A stretch of DNA of 64,000 nucleotides from JADKAV01 sp963704075 (lineage in GTDB: Bacteria; Actinomycetota; Actinomycetes; S36-B12; UBA10799), in assembly GCA_963704075.1 (NCBI GenBank), contig CAVPGV010000001.1, positions 1 to 64,000 on the forward strand, given 5' to 3'. Under the pieces are notes generated by a model. It saw only the letters and a list, made by a program, of their open reading frames with translations, searched no databases and was not told the origin of the DNA. The translations under genes and the position numbers were made by a program. Shown here piece by piece: positions 1 to 8,370 of the stretch; positions within the stretch are counted from its first letter, which is position 1; every line of letters starts with the position of its first letter.

Positions 1-124
1 CGCGGGGGTGAAGTGCCGCGGCCGGTGGCGGTGATGTGCGGATCCGCGGTCATGTGGACCGACCCGACCGACCGTGTGAGGCTTCGGCGCCTGACCCACG
101 ACGGCCGCGGCTAGGCTGAGGTCC

Positions 125-454
125 ATGAACGGCCACGCCGCCGCGCGCACCCTGGGCCACGCTTGGCTCGACGGGGTGAAAGCGTCCCCACAGCACACCC
201 ACCTGGTGCTCGAGGATGTCGTCGCGAGGCTCGATGATCTGCCGTCCGCCCTGCGTCTTGGCGCCTGCCTGGCCGACACGGTTGTCGCGGTGGTGCCGCG
301 TCGGGCGCGCGGCTGGCCGGTGATCTCGGAGTATGTGCGTCTCGTGCACAGCCTGACCGCAGTGTCGTACTTCGACGTTGTCACCCAGGAGGTGGCCCTT
401 CCGCGGCAGCGCACGCAACCCGTCGTCACGGCCACCAGCGAGCCGCGGACGTGA
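125..454 (+). CDS. Small protein of unknown function, co-transcribed with a GMC oxidoreductase
   Basis: A 109-residue protein that I do not recognise. It has no signal peptide, membrane segment or clear motif. The start ATG follows a GAGG stretch. Its stop overlaps the GTG start of the GMC oxidoreductase by 4 bases, the translational coupling seen throughout this window, which is the main argument that it is real. Some GMC oxidoreductases work with a small partner subunit, so an accessory subunit is possible; that is inference from context only. Codon use matches the neighbouring genes. Confidence 0.55.
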   Translation: MNGHAAARTLGHAWLDGVKASPQHTHLVLEDVVARLDDLPSALRLGACLADTVVAVVPRRARGWPVISEYVRLVHSLTAVSYFDVVTQEVALPRQRTQPVVTATSEPRT

Positions 455-1881
455 GACACGTCGACGTCTTGGTGGTGGGCTCCGGGGCCGGTGGGGCGAC
501 GACCGCGGCGACGCTGGCTGCGGCGGGGGTCCAGACGCTGGTGCTCGAGGAGGGCCCCGCCGTCGGGGCCGGGACGCACCGGCAGTTCAGCCAGGACCAG
601 ATGCGCGCCCAGTACCGCAACCGCGGGCAGTTGTTGGCGCTGGGTCTGCCGCCGATCACCTACGCGGAAGGCCGGTGTTTGGGTGGGTCCACCGAGATCA
701 ACTCGGGATTGTATCACCGGCCCAGCGAGAGGTTGCTCGACGGATGGGGCGAGGGCTGGGGAGTCCGCGAGTTGACGATGGAGGGGCTCGCGCCCATCTG
801 CGCGGCCATCGAGCACAATCTGCACGTCGGCACGTTCCCGGACGGTCCACCGCCCGCCTCCCGGTTCCTGGCCGAAGGCGCCGCGCAGCTCGGCTGGAAC
901 TGCGTGGAGGTTCCTCGGTGGTACCGCCATGACACCGCAGAGCGTCAATCCATGGCGGTCACGTATTTGCAGTTCGCACGACGTAGCGGCGCGCAGGTGG
1001 AAGCCGGGGCCTGGGTACGTCGACTGGAGATCCATAGCGGACGGGCACGGGTCGCCCACGTCGATCACGCCGACGGCCGCACAGAACAGATCAGCTTCGA
1101 CACGGTGTTCGTGTGCGGGGGTGCAGTGCAGTCGGCCGCGTTGCTGCTGCGCAGCGGGATCCGGCGCAACGTCGGCCGGACTCTGTCCATGCACCCGACG
1201 GTCAAGGCCTTGGCGTTCAGCGACCAGATCGGCAACGACCCCGATGACGTGCCGGTGACCCAGGTGCGCGAGTTCGCACCCGACATGACGATCGGGGGCT
1301 CTGCGACGAATCCGCCGCTGCTCGCCCTGGCCCTCATGCCCACTGCGGTCGGGCTGCAGGAGGTTCCCGAGTTCGGGCCCGATGCGGCGATCTACTACGC
1401 CGCCATCCGCAGTGGCGGGCGTGGCCGGGTCCGGGTTCTTCCAGGGGTCAAGGACCCGTTGGTTACCTTCTCACTGCCCGGCTCGGACCTCGGCCGATTG
1501 CGCGCCTCCTTGGGCAGGCTGCTGCTCGTGCTGCTCGCCGCGGGCAGCGACCGGGTGGTCGCATCGGTGGCCGGGGGGACCCAGATCAGCACGCCGGAAC
1601 AGATTCCTGCGGAAGTCGGCCGCATGACCCGGCGGACCGCGGACCTGATGACAGTCCACGTCTGCTCCTCGGTGCCGATGGGCGAGGACCGACGGCTGTG
1701 CGCCGTCGATTCGTTCGGAGCCAGCCACGAGGTCCACGGAGTGGTGGTGAATGACGCCTCCATCGTCAACGGGGCGCCGGGCATCAATCCGCAAGGAACG
1801 GTCATGGCACTGGCGGTGCGTAACGCCGAACACTTCCTGACCGAGCGCGGTCAGCAACCGGCGGACAGGGTGTTCGTATGA
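451..1881 (+). CDS. GMC-family FAD-dependent oxidoreductase
   Basis: A 476-residue flavoprotein. The N-terminus holds the dinucleotide-binding glycine motif (VVGSGAGGATTA, residues about 8-19), followed by the family signature GRCLGGSTEINSG near residues 73-85. The C-terminal part has VHVCSSVPMG and a GINPQGTVMALAVRNAEH segment, which closes the FAD site in GMC enzymes. Members oxidise alcohols, sugars or sterols; the substrate cannot be read here. No signal peptide is seen, so it is probably cytoplasmic. It starts with GTG overlapping the upstream stop and runs by a 4-base overlap into an SDR gene, so the three genes probably act on one pathway. Confidence 0.9.
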   Translation: MRHVDVLVVGSGAGGATTAATLAAAGVQTLVLEEGPAVGAGTHRQFSQDQMRAQYRNRGQLLALGLPPITYAEGRCLGGSTEINSGLYHRPSERLLDGWGEGWGVRELTMEGLAPICAAIEHNLHVGTFPDGPPPASRFLAEGAAQLGWNCVEVPRWYRHDTAERQSMAVTYLQFARRSGAQVEAGAWVRRLEIHSGRARVAHVDHADGRTEQISFDTVFVCGGAVQSAALLLRSGIRRNVGRTLSMHPTVKALAFSDQIGNDPDDVPVTQVREFAPDMTIGGSATNPPLLALALMPTAVGLQEVPEFGPDAAIYYAAIRSGGRGRVRVLPGVKDPLVTFSLPGSDLGRLRASLGRLLLVLLAAGSDRVVASVAGGTQISTPEQIPAEVGRMTRRTADLMTVHVCSSVPMGEDRRLCAVDSFGASHEVHGVVVNDASIVNGAPGINPQGTVMALAVRNAEHFLTERGQQPADRVFV

Positions 1882-2885
1882 CGGTGGTCGTCACCGGGGC
1901 GGCGGGTTGGTTCGGCCGGGCGTTCCTGGACTCGATGGCGGGGGTAGCCGCGTGCGCTCGGGTCGTGGTCCGGTCGCCGCAGGATGTCCCCGCAGTCCGC
2001 GCCGCCCTGCCCGGCGCGCCGGTGTACGTCGCCGACCTGACCGACGAGCAGGACGTGGCCGAGGTGTTCGAGGGCCTTGCGGAATGCCAAGTGGTACACG
2101 CCGCCGGGGTCATCCACCCCCGCCGGGTGGCCGAGTTCGAAGCGGTCAACGTCGGCGGGACGCGTACCGTGCTCGGGGCTGCTCTGCGTGCTGGCCTCAC
2201 CCGGTTCGTGCACCTGTCCAGCAATTCAGCCATCGGCACGAACCCCGGTCCCGACGAGGTCTTCCGGGACCAGGAGCCCTTCGACCCGTATCTGGGGTAC
2301 GGGGCGTCGAAGATGCATGCGGAGGTCGCCGTGACCGGCATGCTCGACGAGGCCGGTGTTCCGGGGGTGATTCTGCGGCCGCCGTGGTTCTACGGCAGGT
2401 TCCAGCCCGCACGTCAGGCGCGTTTCCTCAAGACCGTTCGCTCCGGACGCTTCCCGCTCGTGGGCAGCGGGCAGAACCGCCGTTCGATGGTGGACGTGGA
2501 TTCGCTGGCCGCGGCCGCCCGCTTGGCGCTGGACAGTGATAGTTCCGGTGTGCGCACATACTGGATCGCCGACGCCAGGCCTTACTCGATGACCGAGATC
2601 GTGGCGACTGTGCAGGAGGCCGCCGCCGCCGAGGGATTGCCGGTCAGACCCGGCGCTCTGCGCCTGCCTGCGCTCGCCGGAACGGTCGCGCACCGGATTG
2701 ACGCGGCCATGCAGAAACGCGGCCTGTACCAGCAGGAGATCCATGTCGCGGGCGAGCTCGACAAGACCATCGCCTGTTCGGTCGCCGGCGCCGTCCGGGA
2801 TCTGGGATTCGAGCCCGCGACGTCGCTGCTGGCGGGAATGCGCCGCAGCTACCGCTGGGGTCTCGAGCACGGTCAGGACGTGTGA
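1878..2885 (+). CDS. Extended SDR, NAD(P)-dependent epimerase / 3-beta-HSD-like
   Basis: A 335-residue Rossmann protein. The cofactor motif VTGAAGWFG is at residues 4-12 and the catalytic YxxxK is in GYGASKMHAE. The extended C-terminus (substrate domain) is typical of nucleotide-sugar epimerases and 3-beta-hydroxysteroid dehydrogenases. The ATG overlaps the GMC stop by 4 bases and the stop overlaps the next SDR. The substrate is unknown: nucleotide sugar fits the wider locus, while the GMC neighbour leaves a lipid or sterol alcohol open. Confidence 0.85.
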   Translation: MTVVVTGAAGWFGRAFLDSMAGVAACARVVVRSPQDVPAVRAALPGAPVYVADLTDEQDVAEVFEGLAECQVVHAAGVIHPRRVAEFEAVNVGGTRTVLGAALRAGLTRFVHLSSNSAIGTNPGPDEVFRDQEPFDPYLGYGASKMHAEVAVTGMLDEAGVPGVILRPPWFYGRFQPARQARFLKTVRSGRFPLVGSGQNRRSMVDVDSLAAAARLALDSDSSGVRTYWIADARPYSMTEIVATVQEAAAAEGLPVRPGALRLPALAGTVAHRIDAAMQKRGLYQQEIHVAGELDKTIACSVAGAVRDLGFEPATSLLAGMRRSYRWGLEHGQDV

Positions 2886-3925
2886 TGCGCGCGCTCGTGA
2901 CCGGCGGTTCGGGCTACTTCGGCAATGTGCTGTGCGACCAGTTGGTGGCCGGCGGGCACGACGTGGTCAACTTCGACATCAGTCCGGTCGACCTGCCGGG
3001 GGTGCGCCTGGTCGTCGGCGACATCCGCGACCGCATCGTGATCCGGGCTGCCTGCGAGGGTGTCGATGTCGTCTTCCACAACGTCGCCCAAGTGCCCCTG
3101 GCCAGGGATCCTGACCTGTTCGAATCGGTCAACCGCGACGGGACTGCGGCCATGTTGTGGGCCGCCGAGCATGCCGGCGTGCGCAAAGTCGTCTACACCT
3201 CGTCGTCGGCGGTGTTCGGCATCCCGGAGGCCAACCCGGTGACTGAGCAGACACCGCCGCGGCCGATGGAAGCGTACGGCCGGGCCAAACTCGAGGGCGA
3301 GTGGCTGTGCCAGGCCGCGGCGACGCGTGGTCTGGATGCCACGATCATCCGGCCGCGGACGATCGTCGGGCACGGCCGGCTGGGGATCTTCGCGATCCTC
3401 TTCGACTGGGTGGCCGATGGGGTGGACGTCCTGGTGTTCGACGGCGGCTCCAACGTCTACCAGTTCGTACATGCCGCCGACCTCGCGCGCGCCTGCATCC
3501 TGGCCGGCCAGCGGCCCGGGCCCTCGACCTACAACATCGGTGCGGCCGACTTCGGCACGATGCGCGAGACCCTGCAGGCCCTGTGTGATCACGCGGGAAC
3601 CGGATCGAAGGTGCGATCGGTGTCCAGCGCGCTCGCCGCGCCCGCGATGAAGGCGGCTTCCAAGACCGGTCTCGCGCCCTTCGCCGACTACCACTGGCTC
3701 ATGTACGCCCGGGACCTGTGGTTCGACACCACGGCCGCGCAGGACGAGTTGGGGTGGCAGGCGCGGTACAGCAACGCCGACATGATCTGCGAGGCCTACG
3801 ACTGGTTCCTCGAGCACCGCGGCGAGGTGGCGCTGGCCGGCCCCAGCCATCACCGGTCGGGCGTGAAACAGGGGGTCTTGACCGGAGTCAAGGCGGTGTT
3901 GCGGCGGGGGCGAGGGGTGCGTTAG
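2885..3925 (+). CDS. Extended SDR, NAD-dependent epimerase/dehydratase family
   Basis: A 346-residue protein with the glycine motif VTGGSGYFG at the N-terminus and catalytic AYGRAKLEGE (Tyr-x3-Lys), preceded by the TSSSAVFG strand that carries the active-site serine. The ATG start is chosen because it overlaps the upstream TGA; a GTG one codon earlier is also possible. It resembles the preceding SDR in size and layout, and the two may act in sequence. Its end overlaps by 4 bases the end of the convergent GtrA-like gene, so this is the last gene of the rightward unit. Confidence 0.85.
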   Translation: MRALVTGGSGYFGNVLCDQLVAGGHDVVNFDISPVDLPGVRLVVGDIRDRIVIRAACEGVDVVFHNVAQVPLARDPDLFESVNRDGTAAMLWAAEHAGVRKVVYTSSSAVFGIPEANPVTEQTPPRPMEAYGRAKLEGEWLCQAAATRGLDATIIRPRTIVGHGRLGIFAILFDWVADGVDVLVFDGGSNVYQFVHAADLARACILAGQRPGPSTYNIGAADFGTMRETLQALCDHAGTGSKVRSVSSALAAPAMKAASKTGLAPFADYHWLMYARDLWFDTTAAQDELGWQARYSNADMICEAYDWFLEHRGEVALAGPSHHRSGVKQGVLTGVKAVLRRGRGVR

Positions 3926-4335
3926 AAGAACACCCACTTCTTGTAGGCGAAGAACCGCCCGACCGTGGCGACGGCGGTGGCGGCGGCCTTGACCAGGTTC
4001 AGCCACAGGGCGTTCGGCTCCCACAGAACCTCCGCGCCGACTACGACCGCCTCGATGAAGATCACCGCGGCGACATTGATCCCGGCGAACGCGCTGTAGG
4101 CGTGCAGCAGGGACTTGATCTGCCGATGGGCGAACGTCCATTTGTAGTTGCCGACGAATGCGAACGTCATGGAGACGAGCAGGGCCACCGCGTTGGCCGA
4201 CCACACCGGCCAATCCACGGCCAGCAGCGCGTTGAACAGGGCGAAGTCGATGACCACCGCAAGGACGCCTACGACGAGGAAGCCGCCGACCTCCTTGCGG
4301 GCGGTGGAGGAGGGAGCCTGCTGAACCTCAACCAT
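3922..4335 (-). CDS. GtrA-like four-helix membrane protein
   Basis: A 137-residue hydrophobic protein with about four transmembrane segments. It starts VGGFLVVGVLAVVIDFALFN and ends in a basic FFAYKKWVF tail, the typical GtrA/DPMS-associated layout. GtrA-family proteins are thought to help move polyprenyl-linked sugars across the membrane or to partner with glycosyltransferases. The start ATG (4333-4335) overlaps the stop of the upstream GT2 gene, so the two are translationally coupled. A longer in-frame reading upstream is the out-of-frame shadow of the GT2 gene and was not used. Confidence 0.85.
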   Translation of the reverse strand: MVEVQQAPSSTARKEVGGFLVVGVLAVVIDFALFNALLAVDWPVWSANAVALLVSMTFAFVGNYKWTFAHRQIKSLLHAYSAFAGINVAAVIFIEAVVVGAEVLWEPNALWLNLVKAAATAVATVGRFFAYKKWVFF

Positions 4336-5258
4336 CAGCGTTCCTTGCCGTCCACCGGAAGCACCGGGGGCCGGTAGAGGTACCCCGACAGGTAGCCGCC
4401 GAGCAACTTCAGCCGCCGGCTGGGGGGCTGGCTGACGCTGAGGGCGGAGATGGCGGCGTCCCGGGTCACCGACAGGATCCCCCGCACATCGCGCAGCGAC
4501 ATCGACGCGCTCACCCGATTGCGCAGACCGCGCACGTGGTGCTCGAGATCGTCGGCGGTGGCCTGCCACGGCAACGCACCTTCGTTGTGCGCCGGCAGGT
4601 GCTTCACCACGCTGTGCATACTGCAGATGCCGGGCCCGTACGTGCCGCGCAGGCGCAGGGTGTACTCGGTGTCGTCGTACCACTTGAAGTATCCGATGTG
4701 CGGTAGTCCCACTGCCCGGATGTGCTCGGCCGGTATCAGCACGGAGACGAAGGACGCACTGTCGACATCGACCACCTGGCGGTCGATGCGCGCCGCGGAC
4801 TCGTTCCACAGGGCGTTGGCCCGTGGAATGTTCATCCGCGCCACGGAACCGTCGCGCCACACCACCATCGAACAGGTGAACGCGGGCTGCCGTCCTCCGC
4901 GCGTCGCGACTTTGGTGTCCTCCAGCAGGTACTCCAGGGCGCTGGGGGTGGCGACGGCATCATCGTCCATGAGCCAGACCGATTCGGCTCCGGCCGCCAG
5001 TGCCGCCTTCATGCCCACCGCGAAGCCGAGCGCTCCGCCGTAGTTGCGCGGCAACCGGTGGTTCGCAACGGGAATCGACCAGGAACCCTGGTCGAGAAAC
5101 TCGGCCGTGTCGTCGGTGGACGCGTTGTCGACCACGATGATCAGGTCGGGGCGGTGGGTCTGGGCCTCGATGGACGCCAGGCAGTCGGCGAGCATCGCCC
5201 GACGGTTGTACGTCACCACCACGGCGGCAACCGCGTGAGGCCCTCCCGTCACTGGCAC
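4335..5258 (-). CDS. GT2 glycosyltransferase, GlfT1-like galactofuranosyltransferase candidate
   Basis: A 307-residue GT-A enzyme. It shows VVTYNRRAMLADCL at the N-terminus, VDNASTDDT for nucleotide binding, a RNYGGALGFAVGMKAAL stretch and the metal-binding WLMDDDA motif. YFKWYDDTEYTLRLR is the acceptor-site motif shared with galactofuranosyl and rhamnosyl transferases. Length and the RN-GGA-GF-GM pattern match mycobacterial GlfT1, which starts galactan on the rhamnose linker and lies next to the galactan ABC exporter, as here. The start is GTG. The GlfT1 role is inference; other Galf or Rha transferases look alike. Confidence 0.8.
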   Translation of the reverse strand: MPVTGGPHAVAAVVVTYNRRAMLADCLASIEAQTHRPDLIIVVDNASTDDTAEFLDQGSWSIPVANHRLPRNYGGALGFAVGMKAALAAGAESVWLMDDDAVATPSALEYLLEDTKVATRGGRQPAFTCSMVVWRDGSVARMNIPRANALWNESAARIDRQVVDVDSASFVSVLIPAEHIRAVGLPHIGYFKWYDDTEYTLRLRGTYGPGICSMHSVVKHLPAHNEGALPWQATADDLEHHVRGLRNRVSASMSLRDVRGILSVTRDAAISALSVSQPPSRRLKLLGGYLSGYLYRPPVLPVDGKER

Positions 5259-5262
5259 GCGG

Positions 5263-6279
5263 TCATTGTTGCAGATCGGCTCGCGGTTCCACCGACCTGA
5301 GGGACTGCGACCACTGTTCGGTGTCCCCCGGGGGCAGCAGGGAACCGAGTCCGGGGGTCACGATCTCCGGCAGTCCGCCGATGTCGCTGGCCAGCACCGG
5401 ACGTCCGGCAGCCAGAGCCTCCAAGGCGATGGTGGGGTAGCTCTCCGGATGGATACTGGGCACGGCCACGGCGTCACTGGCGTAGATGTAGGGCCACACG
5501 TCGGCGACTTCACCCACGACGTGGACCCGGTCGGCCACCCCCGACGCGGCCACGGCGGCCGTGACATCCACGGTGCGTCCGGACGGCGGTGGGCCACCGA
5601 GGAGGAGGAGATGGACGCGGGTGGCGCGCATCGCCTCGAGGAGTTCGGCGATCCCCTTGCCCGGCGTCCAGCGGCCCGCATAGAGCACTACCGGCACGCC
5701 CCCGGGGACGAGTTCGGCCCGGATCCTGCGGGCCTGCGTCAGGTCCACGTCAGCGGCGGTGACCGTGTGACGCCGGATCACCGCTCGACGCCGCAAGGTT
5801 TCCGGGAGGGCGCGGCGGGTCGCCGCTCCCACGGTCACGACGGTGTCCGCGGGGGTGCACATGCGCGTCAGAACACGGCGCTCGAGGGGACCCCATGTCT
5901 CGTGGATGTGCAGTGTCGATGTGATCCCCAGCGCGGACGCGACGGGGATGGCCGGCGCCAGCGCCGAGGTGTTGACGTACACGCTGTCGGGACGGGTCGC
6001 CCGGAGTCGTCGCGCCAGCGAAGCGGCCCGGGCTGCGACCTTCGACAGGTCGCGAGGGTTGGCGTAGGCCCGGCGCAGCACGGGCAGCGCCACCGGTTCC
6101 ACCTCGATGCCCTCCGCGGCTAACGCCCGGCTGAATCCGCGGCTCTCGTAGCGGACATCGGTGGGGATCCACACCCGCACCTCATCGCGTTCGCGCAGCT
6201 TCGTGATCACCGACAGCATCACCCGGTCCGCCCCGTACAACTCGTCGGAGGGGTGCAGCACGACGATCACGAGATTCAT
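5263..6279 (-). CDS. GT4-type glycosyltransferase (GT-B fold)
   Basis: A 338-residue GT-B transferase. The start MNLVIVVLHPSDELYGADR has the donor-independent loop typical of GT4 enzymes. The C-terminal half has VLYAGRWTPGKGIAELLEAM and later PSIHPESYPTIALEALAAGRPV, which contains the E-x7-E-like nucleotide-sugar-binding motif. The ATG at 6277-6279 is chosen because it starts at the conserved first strand and faces the divergent permease promoter; longer in-frame readings have no family similarity. It ends 5 bases before the GT2 start and should be co-transcribed with it. Sugar and linkage are unknown. Confidence 0.85.
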   Translation of the reverse strand: MNLVIVVLHPSDELYGADRVMLSVITKLRERDEVRVWIPTDVRYESRGFSRALAAEGIEVEPVALPVLRRAYANPRDLSKVAARAASLARRLRATRPDSVYVNTSALAPAIPVASALGITSTLHIHETWGPLERRVLTRMCTPADTVVTVGAATRRALPETLRRRAVIRRHTVTAADVDLTQARRIRAELVPGGVPVVLYAGRWTPGKGIAELLEAMRATRVHLLLLGGPPPSGRTVDVTAAVAASGVADRVHVVGEVADVWPYIYASDAVAVPSIHPESYPTIALEALAAGRPVLASDIGGLPEIVTPGLGSLLPPGDTEQWSQSLRSVEPRADLQQ

Positions 6280-6331
6280 TGTGCCGTGGTCGGTACGCCC
6301 GGTGAGGTGCGTCCGCGAATATGGTGAGGCC

Positions 6332-7213
6332 GTGAGCACCGTCGAGGTCGTCAACCGCCGCGAGCCGTTCTGGCGCGGATTCACCTCGGCCGTGGTCTCG
6401 GTGTGGCACTCCCGAGTTCTGCTGCGCAGCCTGATCCGCAAGGAACTCAGCATCCGGTACCGCGGCTCGGTGCTGGGGATCCTGTGGACGATGATCAAGC
6501 CACTGGTGCAACTCGGGGTCTACGGACTGGTCCTCGGCGTCTTCCTCGGATTCGGCGACCAGATCCCGGACTTCGGCTTCTTCATGTTCTGCGGACTGAT
6601 GATCTTCGGGCTGTTCTCCGAGGCGGTCACCCTCGGCACCACGTCGATCCTGTGGAACGCACCCCTGGTGAAGAAGGTGGCGCTGCGGCGCGAGCTGCTT
6701 CCCTTGTCGACCACCGGGGTGGCGATCGTCAACTTCTTCTTCCAATCGGTGGTGCTGGTGGCCGCGTTCGCCATCACGGGCAACTGGCCGCGACTGCAGG
6801 ATTTGCCCTTCGTCGTCCCGGCGGTGCTGATCGTGGTCCTGCTGGGCTTGGCCGCCGGCATGCTGCTGGGGGCTCTCAACGTCTACGTGCGCGACGTGCA
6901 GTTCATCGTGGACGTCGGCCTGCTGCTGCTCTTCTGGCTGACCCCGATCCTGTACGGCTGGTGGACCGTGCAGGAGACGCTGGCCAACAAGGGGTTGCCG
7001 GACTGGACCTTCGACCTGTACATGGCCAACCCGCTGGCAGCCGCGACGGTGGCCTTCCAGCAGGGCGCCTGGCCGGGTACGCCGCCCCAGGAGTACTTCG
7101 ACTCGGTGTTCGCGGTGCGGCTGTGGGGAACTCTGGCGGTGTGTGCGGTCCTGGTGTGGCTGGCGCAGCGGATCTTCAACCGCCTGCAAGAGAACTTCGC
7201 GGCGGAACTGTGA
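6332..7213 (+). CDS. wzm: ABC-2 polysaccharide exporter permease (Wzm/RfbD-like)
   Basis: A 293-residue membrane protein with about six transmembrane helices. The cytoplasmic N-terminus carries SLIRKELSIRYRGSVLG, the signature of the O-antigen/teichoic-acid/galactan ABC-2 permeases. The GTG start follows GGTGAGG at a good distance. It overlaps the ATPase gene by 4 bases, so the two form one transporter. In mycobacteria the equivalent pair (Rv3783 and Rv3781) flanks glfT1 and exports lipid-linked galactan; here a GlfT1-like gene sits on the divergent strand. Export of galactan or a related glycan is the best guess. Confidence 0.9.
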   Translation: MSTVEVVNRREPFWRGFTSAVVSVWHSRVLLRSLIRKELSIRYRGSVLGILWTMIKPLVQLGVYGLVLGVFLGFGDQIPDFGFFMFCGLMIFGLFSEAVTLGTTSILWNAPLVKKVALRRELLPLSTTGVAIVNFFFQSVVLVAAFAITGNWPRLQDLPFVVPAVLIVVLLGLAAGMLLGALNVYVRDVQFIVDVGLLLLFWLTPILYGWWTVQETLANKGLPDWTFDLYMANPLAAATVAFQQGAWPGTPPQEYFDSVFAVRLWGTLAVCAVLVWLAQRIFNRLQENFAAEL

Positions 7214-8364
7214 GTGCGGTCCGGCCACCCGCGTTGGAGATCAGCCGGGTCACGCAGCGGTTTTCACTGCGCCACGAGAAGACCCTGCGGGGCCTGTTCG
7301 TCACGAAGGTCCTGCGCCGCCACGCGACCAAAGAGACGTTCACCGCGCTCGACGACCTGAACCTGACCATCTCCACGGGGACCACGGTCGGCCTGATCGG
7401 GCACAACGGGTCGGGCAAGAGCACGCTGCTGAAGATCATCGGTGGGGTGCTGACGCCAACGACCGGGCAGGTGCGCCGGCGCGGCACCCTGGCCGCGCTG
7501 CTGGAACTCGGAGCAGGTTTCCACCATGACCTGACCGGCCGCGAGAACGTGTATCTGAACGCCGAGGTCCTGGGCATCCCGCGGCAGGTGGCACGCGAGC
7601 GTTTCGATGAGATCGTCGAGTTCAGCGGGGTCGGCCAGTTCATCGACACCCCGATGAAGTTCTACTCCAGTGGCATGTTCGTCCGGCTCGGATTCGCCGT
7701 GGCGATCTACGCCGAGCCGGACATCCTGCTGGTCGACGAGGTCCTGGCAGTGGGCGACGAGGCGTTCCAGCGCAAGTGTTTGGACGTGATCCGACGCTTC
7801 CAGGAACAGGGTCGCACCATCGTCCTGGTCACCCATGACATGCGCCAGGTGGAGGAGTTCTGTGATCGGGTCGTACTGCTTGACCACGGGCGCGTGGTCT
7901 CCGACGGGGAACCGGGACGGGTGATCGCGGACTTCCGTGAGTTGTTGGGCCATCCGGAGATGGAGAACCGGCAGGCACCACCGGTGATGGTGTCAGCGGT
8001 GGAGATCGACGCATCCACCCGCGCTGACCTGACCTCGGTGTCGATCACCGCGGACTTCACCGGCCACGCCGAGGCGTTCGAGGGACGCGTCGAGATCAGC
8101 AGCGACGCCGGAGGGTTACTGTTCGCCGGCGGCAGCGGGCAAGCGGGACTGCTCGAAGGAATCCAGGGCACTCGGCGCCTGCAGTTCGGATTCGACGACC
8201 TGCCCCTGGGCGGGGGCGCTTTCAGGGTGGCAGTCAGCGCCTGCGAGCCGGGGGTCGACCGCCCTTGGCACACCGACGCATCCGCGCGGTTCGTCGTGCA
8301 GGGACCACCCGCGGGGGCGCCGATGGTCAGCGCCGTGAAGGCCCAAGAGCTCCCCACCGACTGA
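7210..8364 (+). CDS. wzt: ABC exporter ATPase with C-terminal carbohydrate-binding domain (Wzt-like)
   Basis: A 384-residue ATPase. Walker A is GHNGSGKST (64-72), the signature is YSSGMFVRLGFA, and Walker B with its glutamate is ILLVDEVLAVGDE, followed by the switch histidine in VTHDMRQ. After residue about 245 comes an extra beta-rich domain of roughly 130 residues, placed like the Wzt C-terminal domain that recognises the finished end of the exported O-polysaccharide. Mycobacterial galactan ATPases (about 273 residues) lack it, as I recall, so this transporter may check glycan ends. GTG start, overlapping the permease stop. Confidence 0.9.
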   Translation: MSAVRPPALEISRVTQRFSLRHEKTLRGLFVTKVLRRHATKETFTALDDLNLTISTGTTVGLIGHNGSGKSTLLKIIGGVLTPTTGQVRRRGTLAALLELGAGFHHDLTGRENVYLNAEVLGIPRQVARERFDEIVEFSGVGQFIDTPMKFYSSGMFVRLGFAVAIYAEPDILLVDEVLAVGDEAFQRKCLDVIRRFQEQGRTIVLVTHDMRQVEEFCDRVVLLDHGRVVSDGEPGRVIADFRELLGHPEMENRQAPPVMVSAVEIDASTRADLTSVSITADFTGHAEAFEGRVEISSDAGGLLFAGGSGQAGLLEGIQGTRRLQFGFDDLPLGGGAFRVAVSACEPGVDRPWHTDASARFVVQGPPAGAPMVSAVKAQELPTD

Positions 8365-8370
8365 ACGTCT

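Noticed and set aside
2873..4213. A 446-codon minus-strand frame opposite the second SDR
   Set aside because: Antisense of an SDR with intact cofactor and catalytic motifs, and it also overlaps GtrA out of frame.
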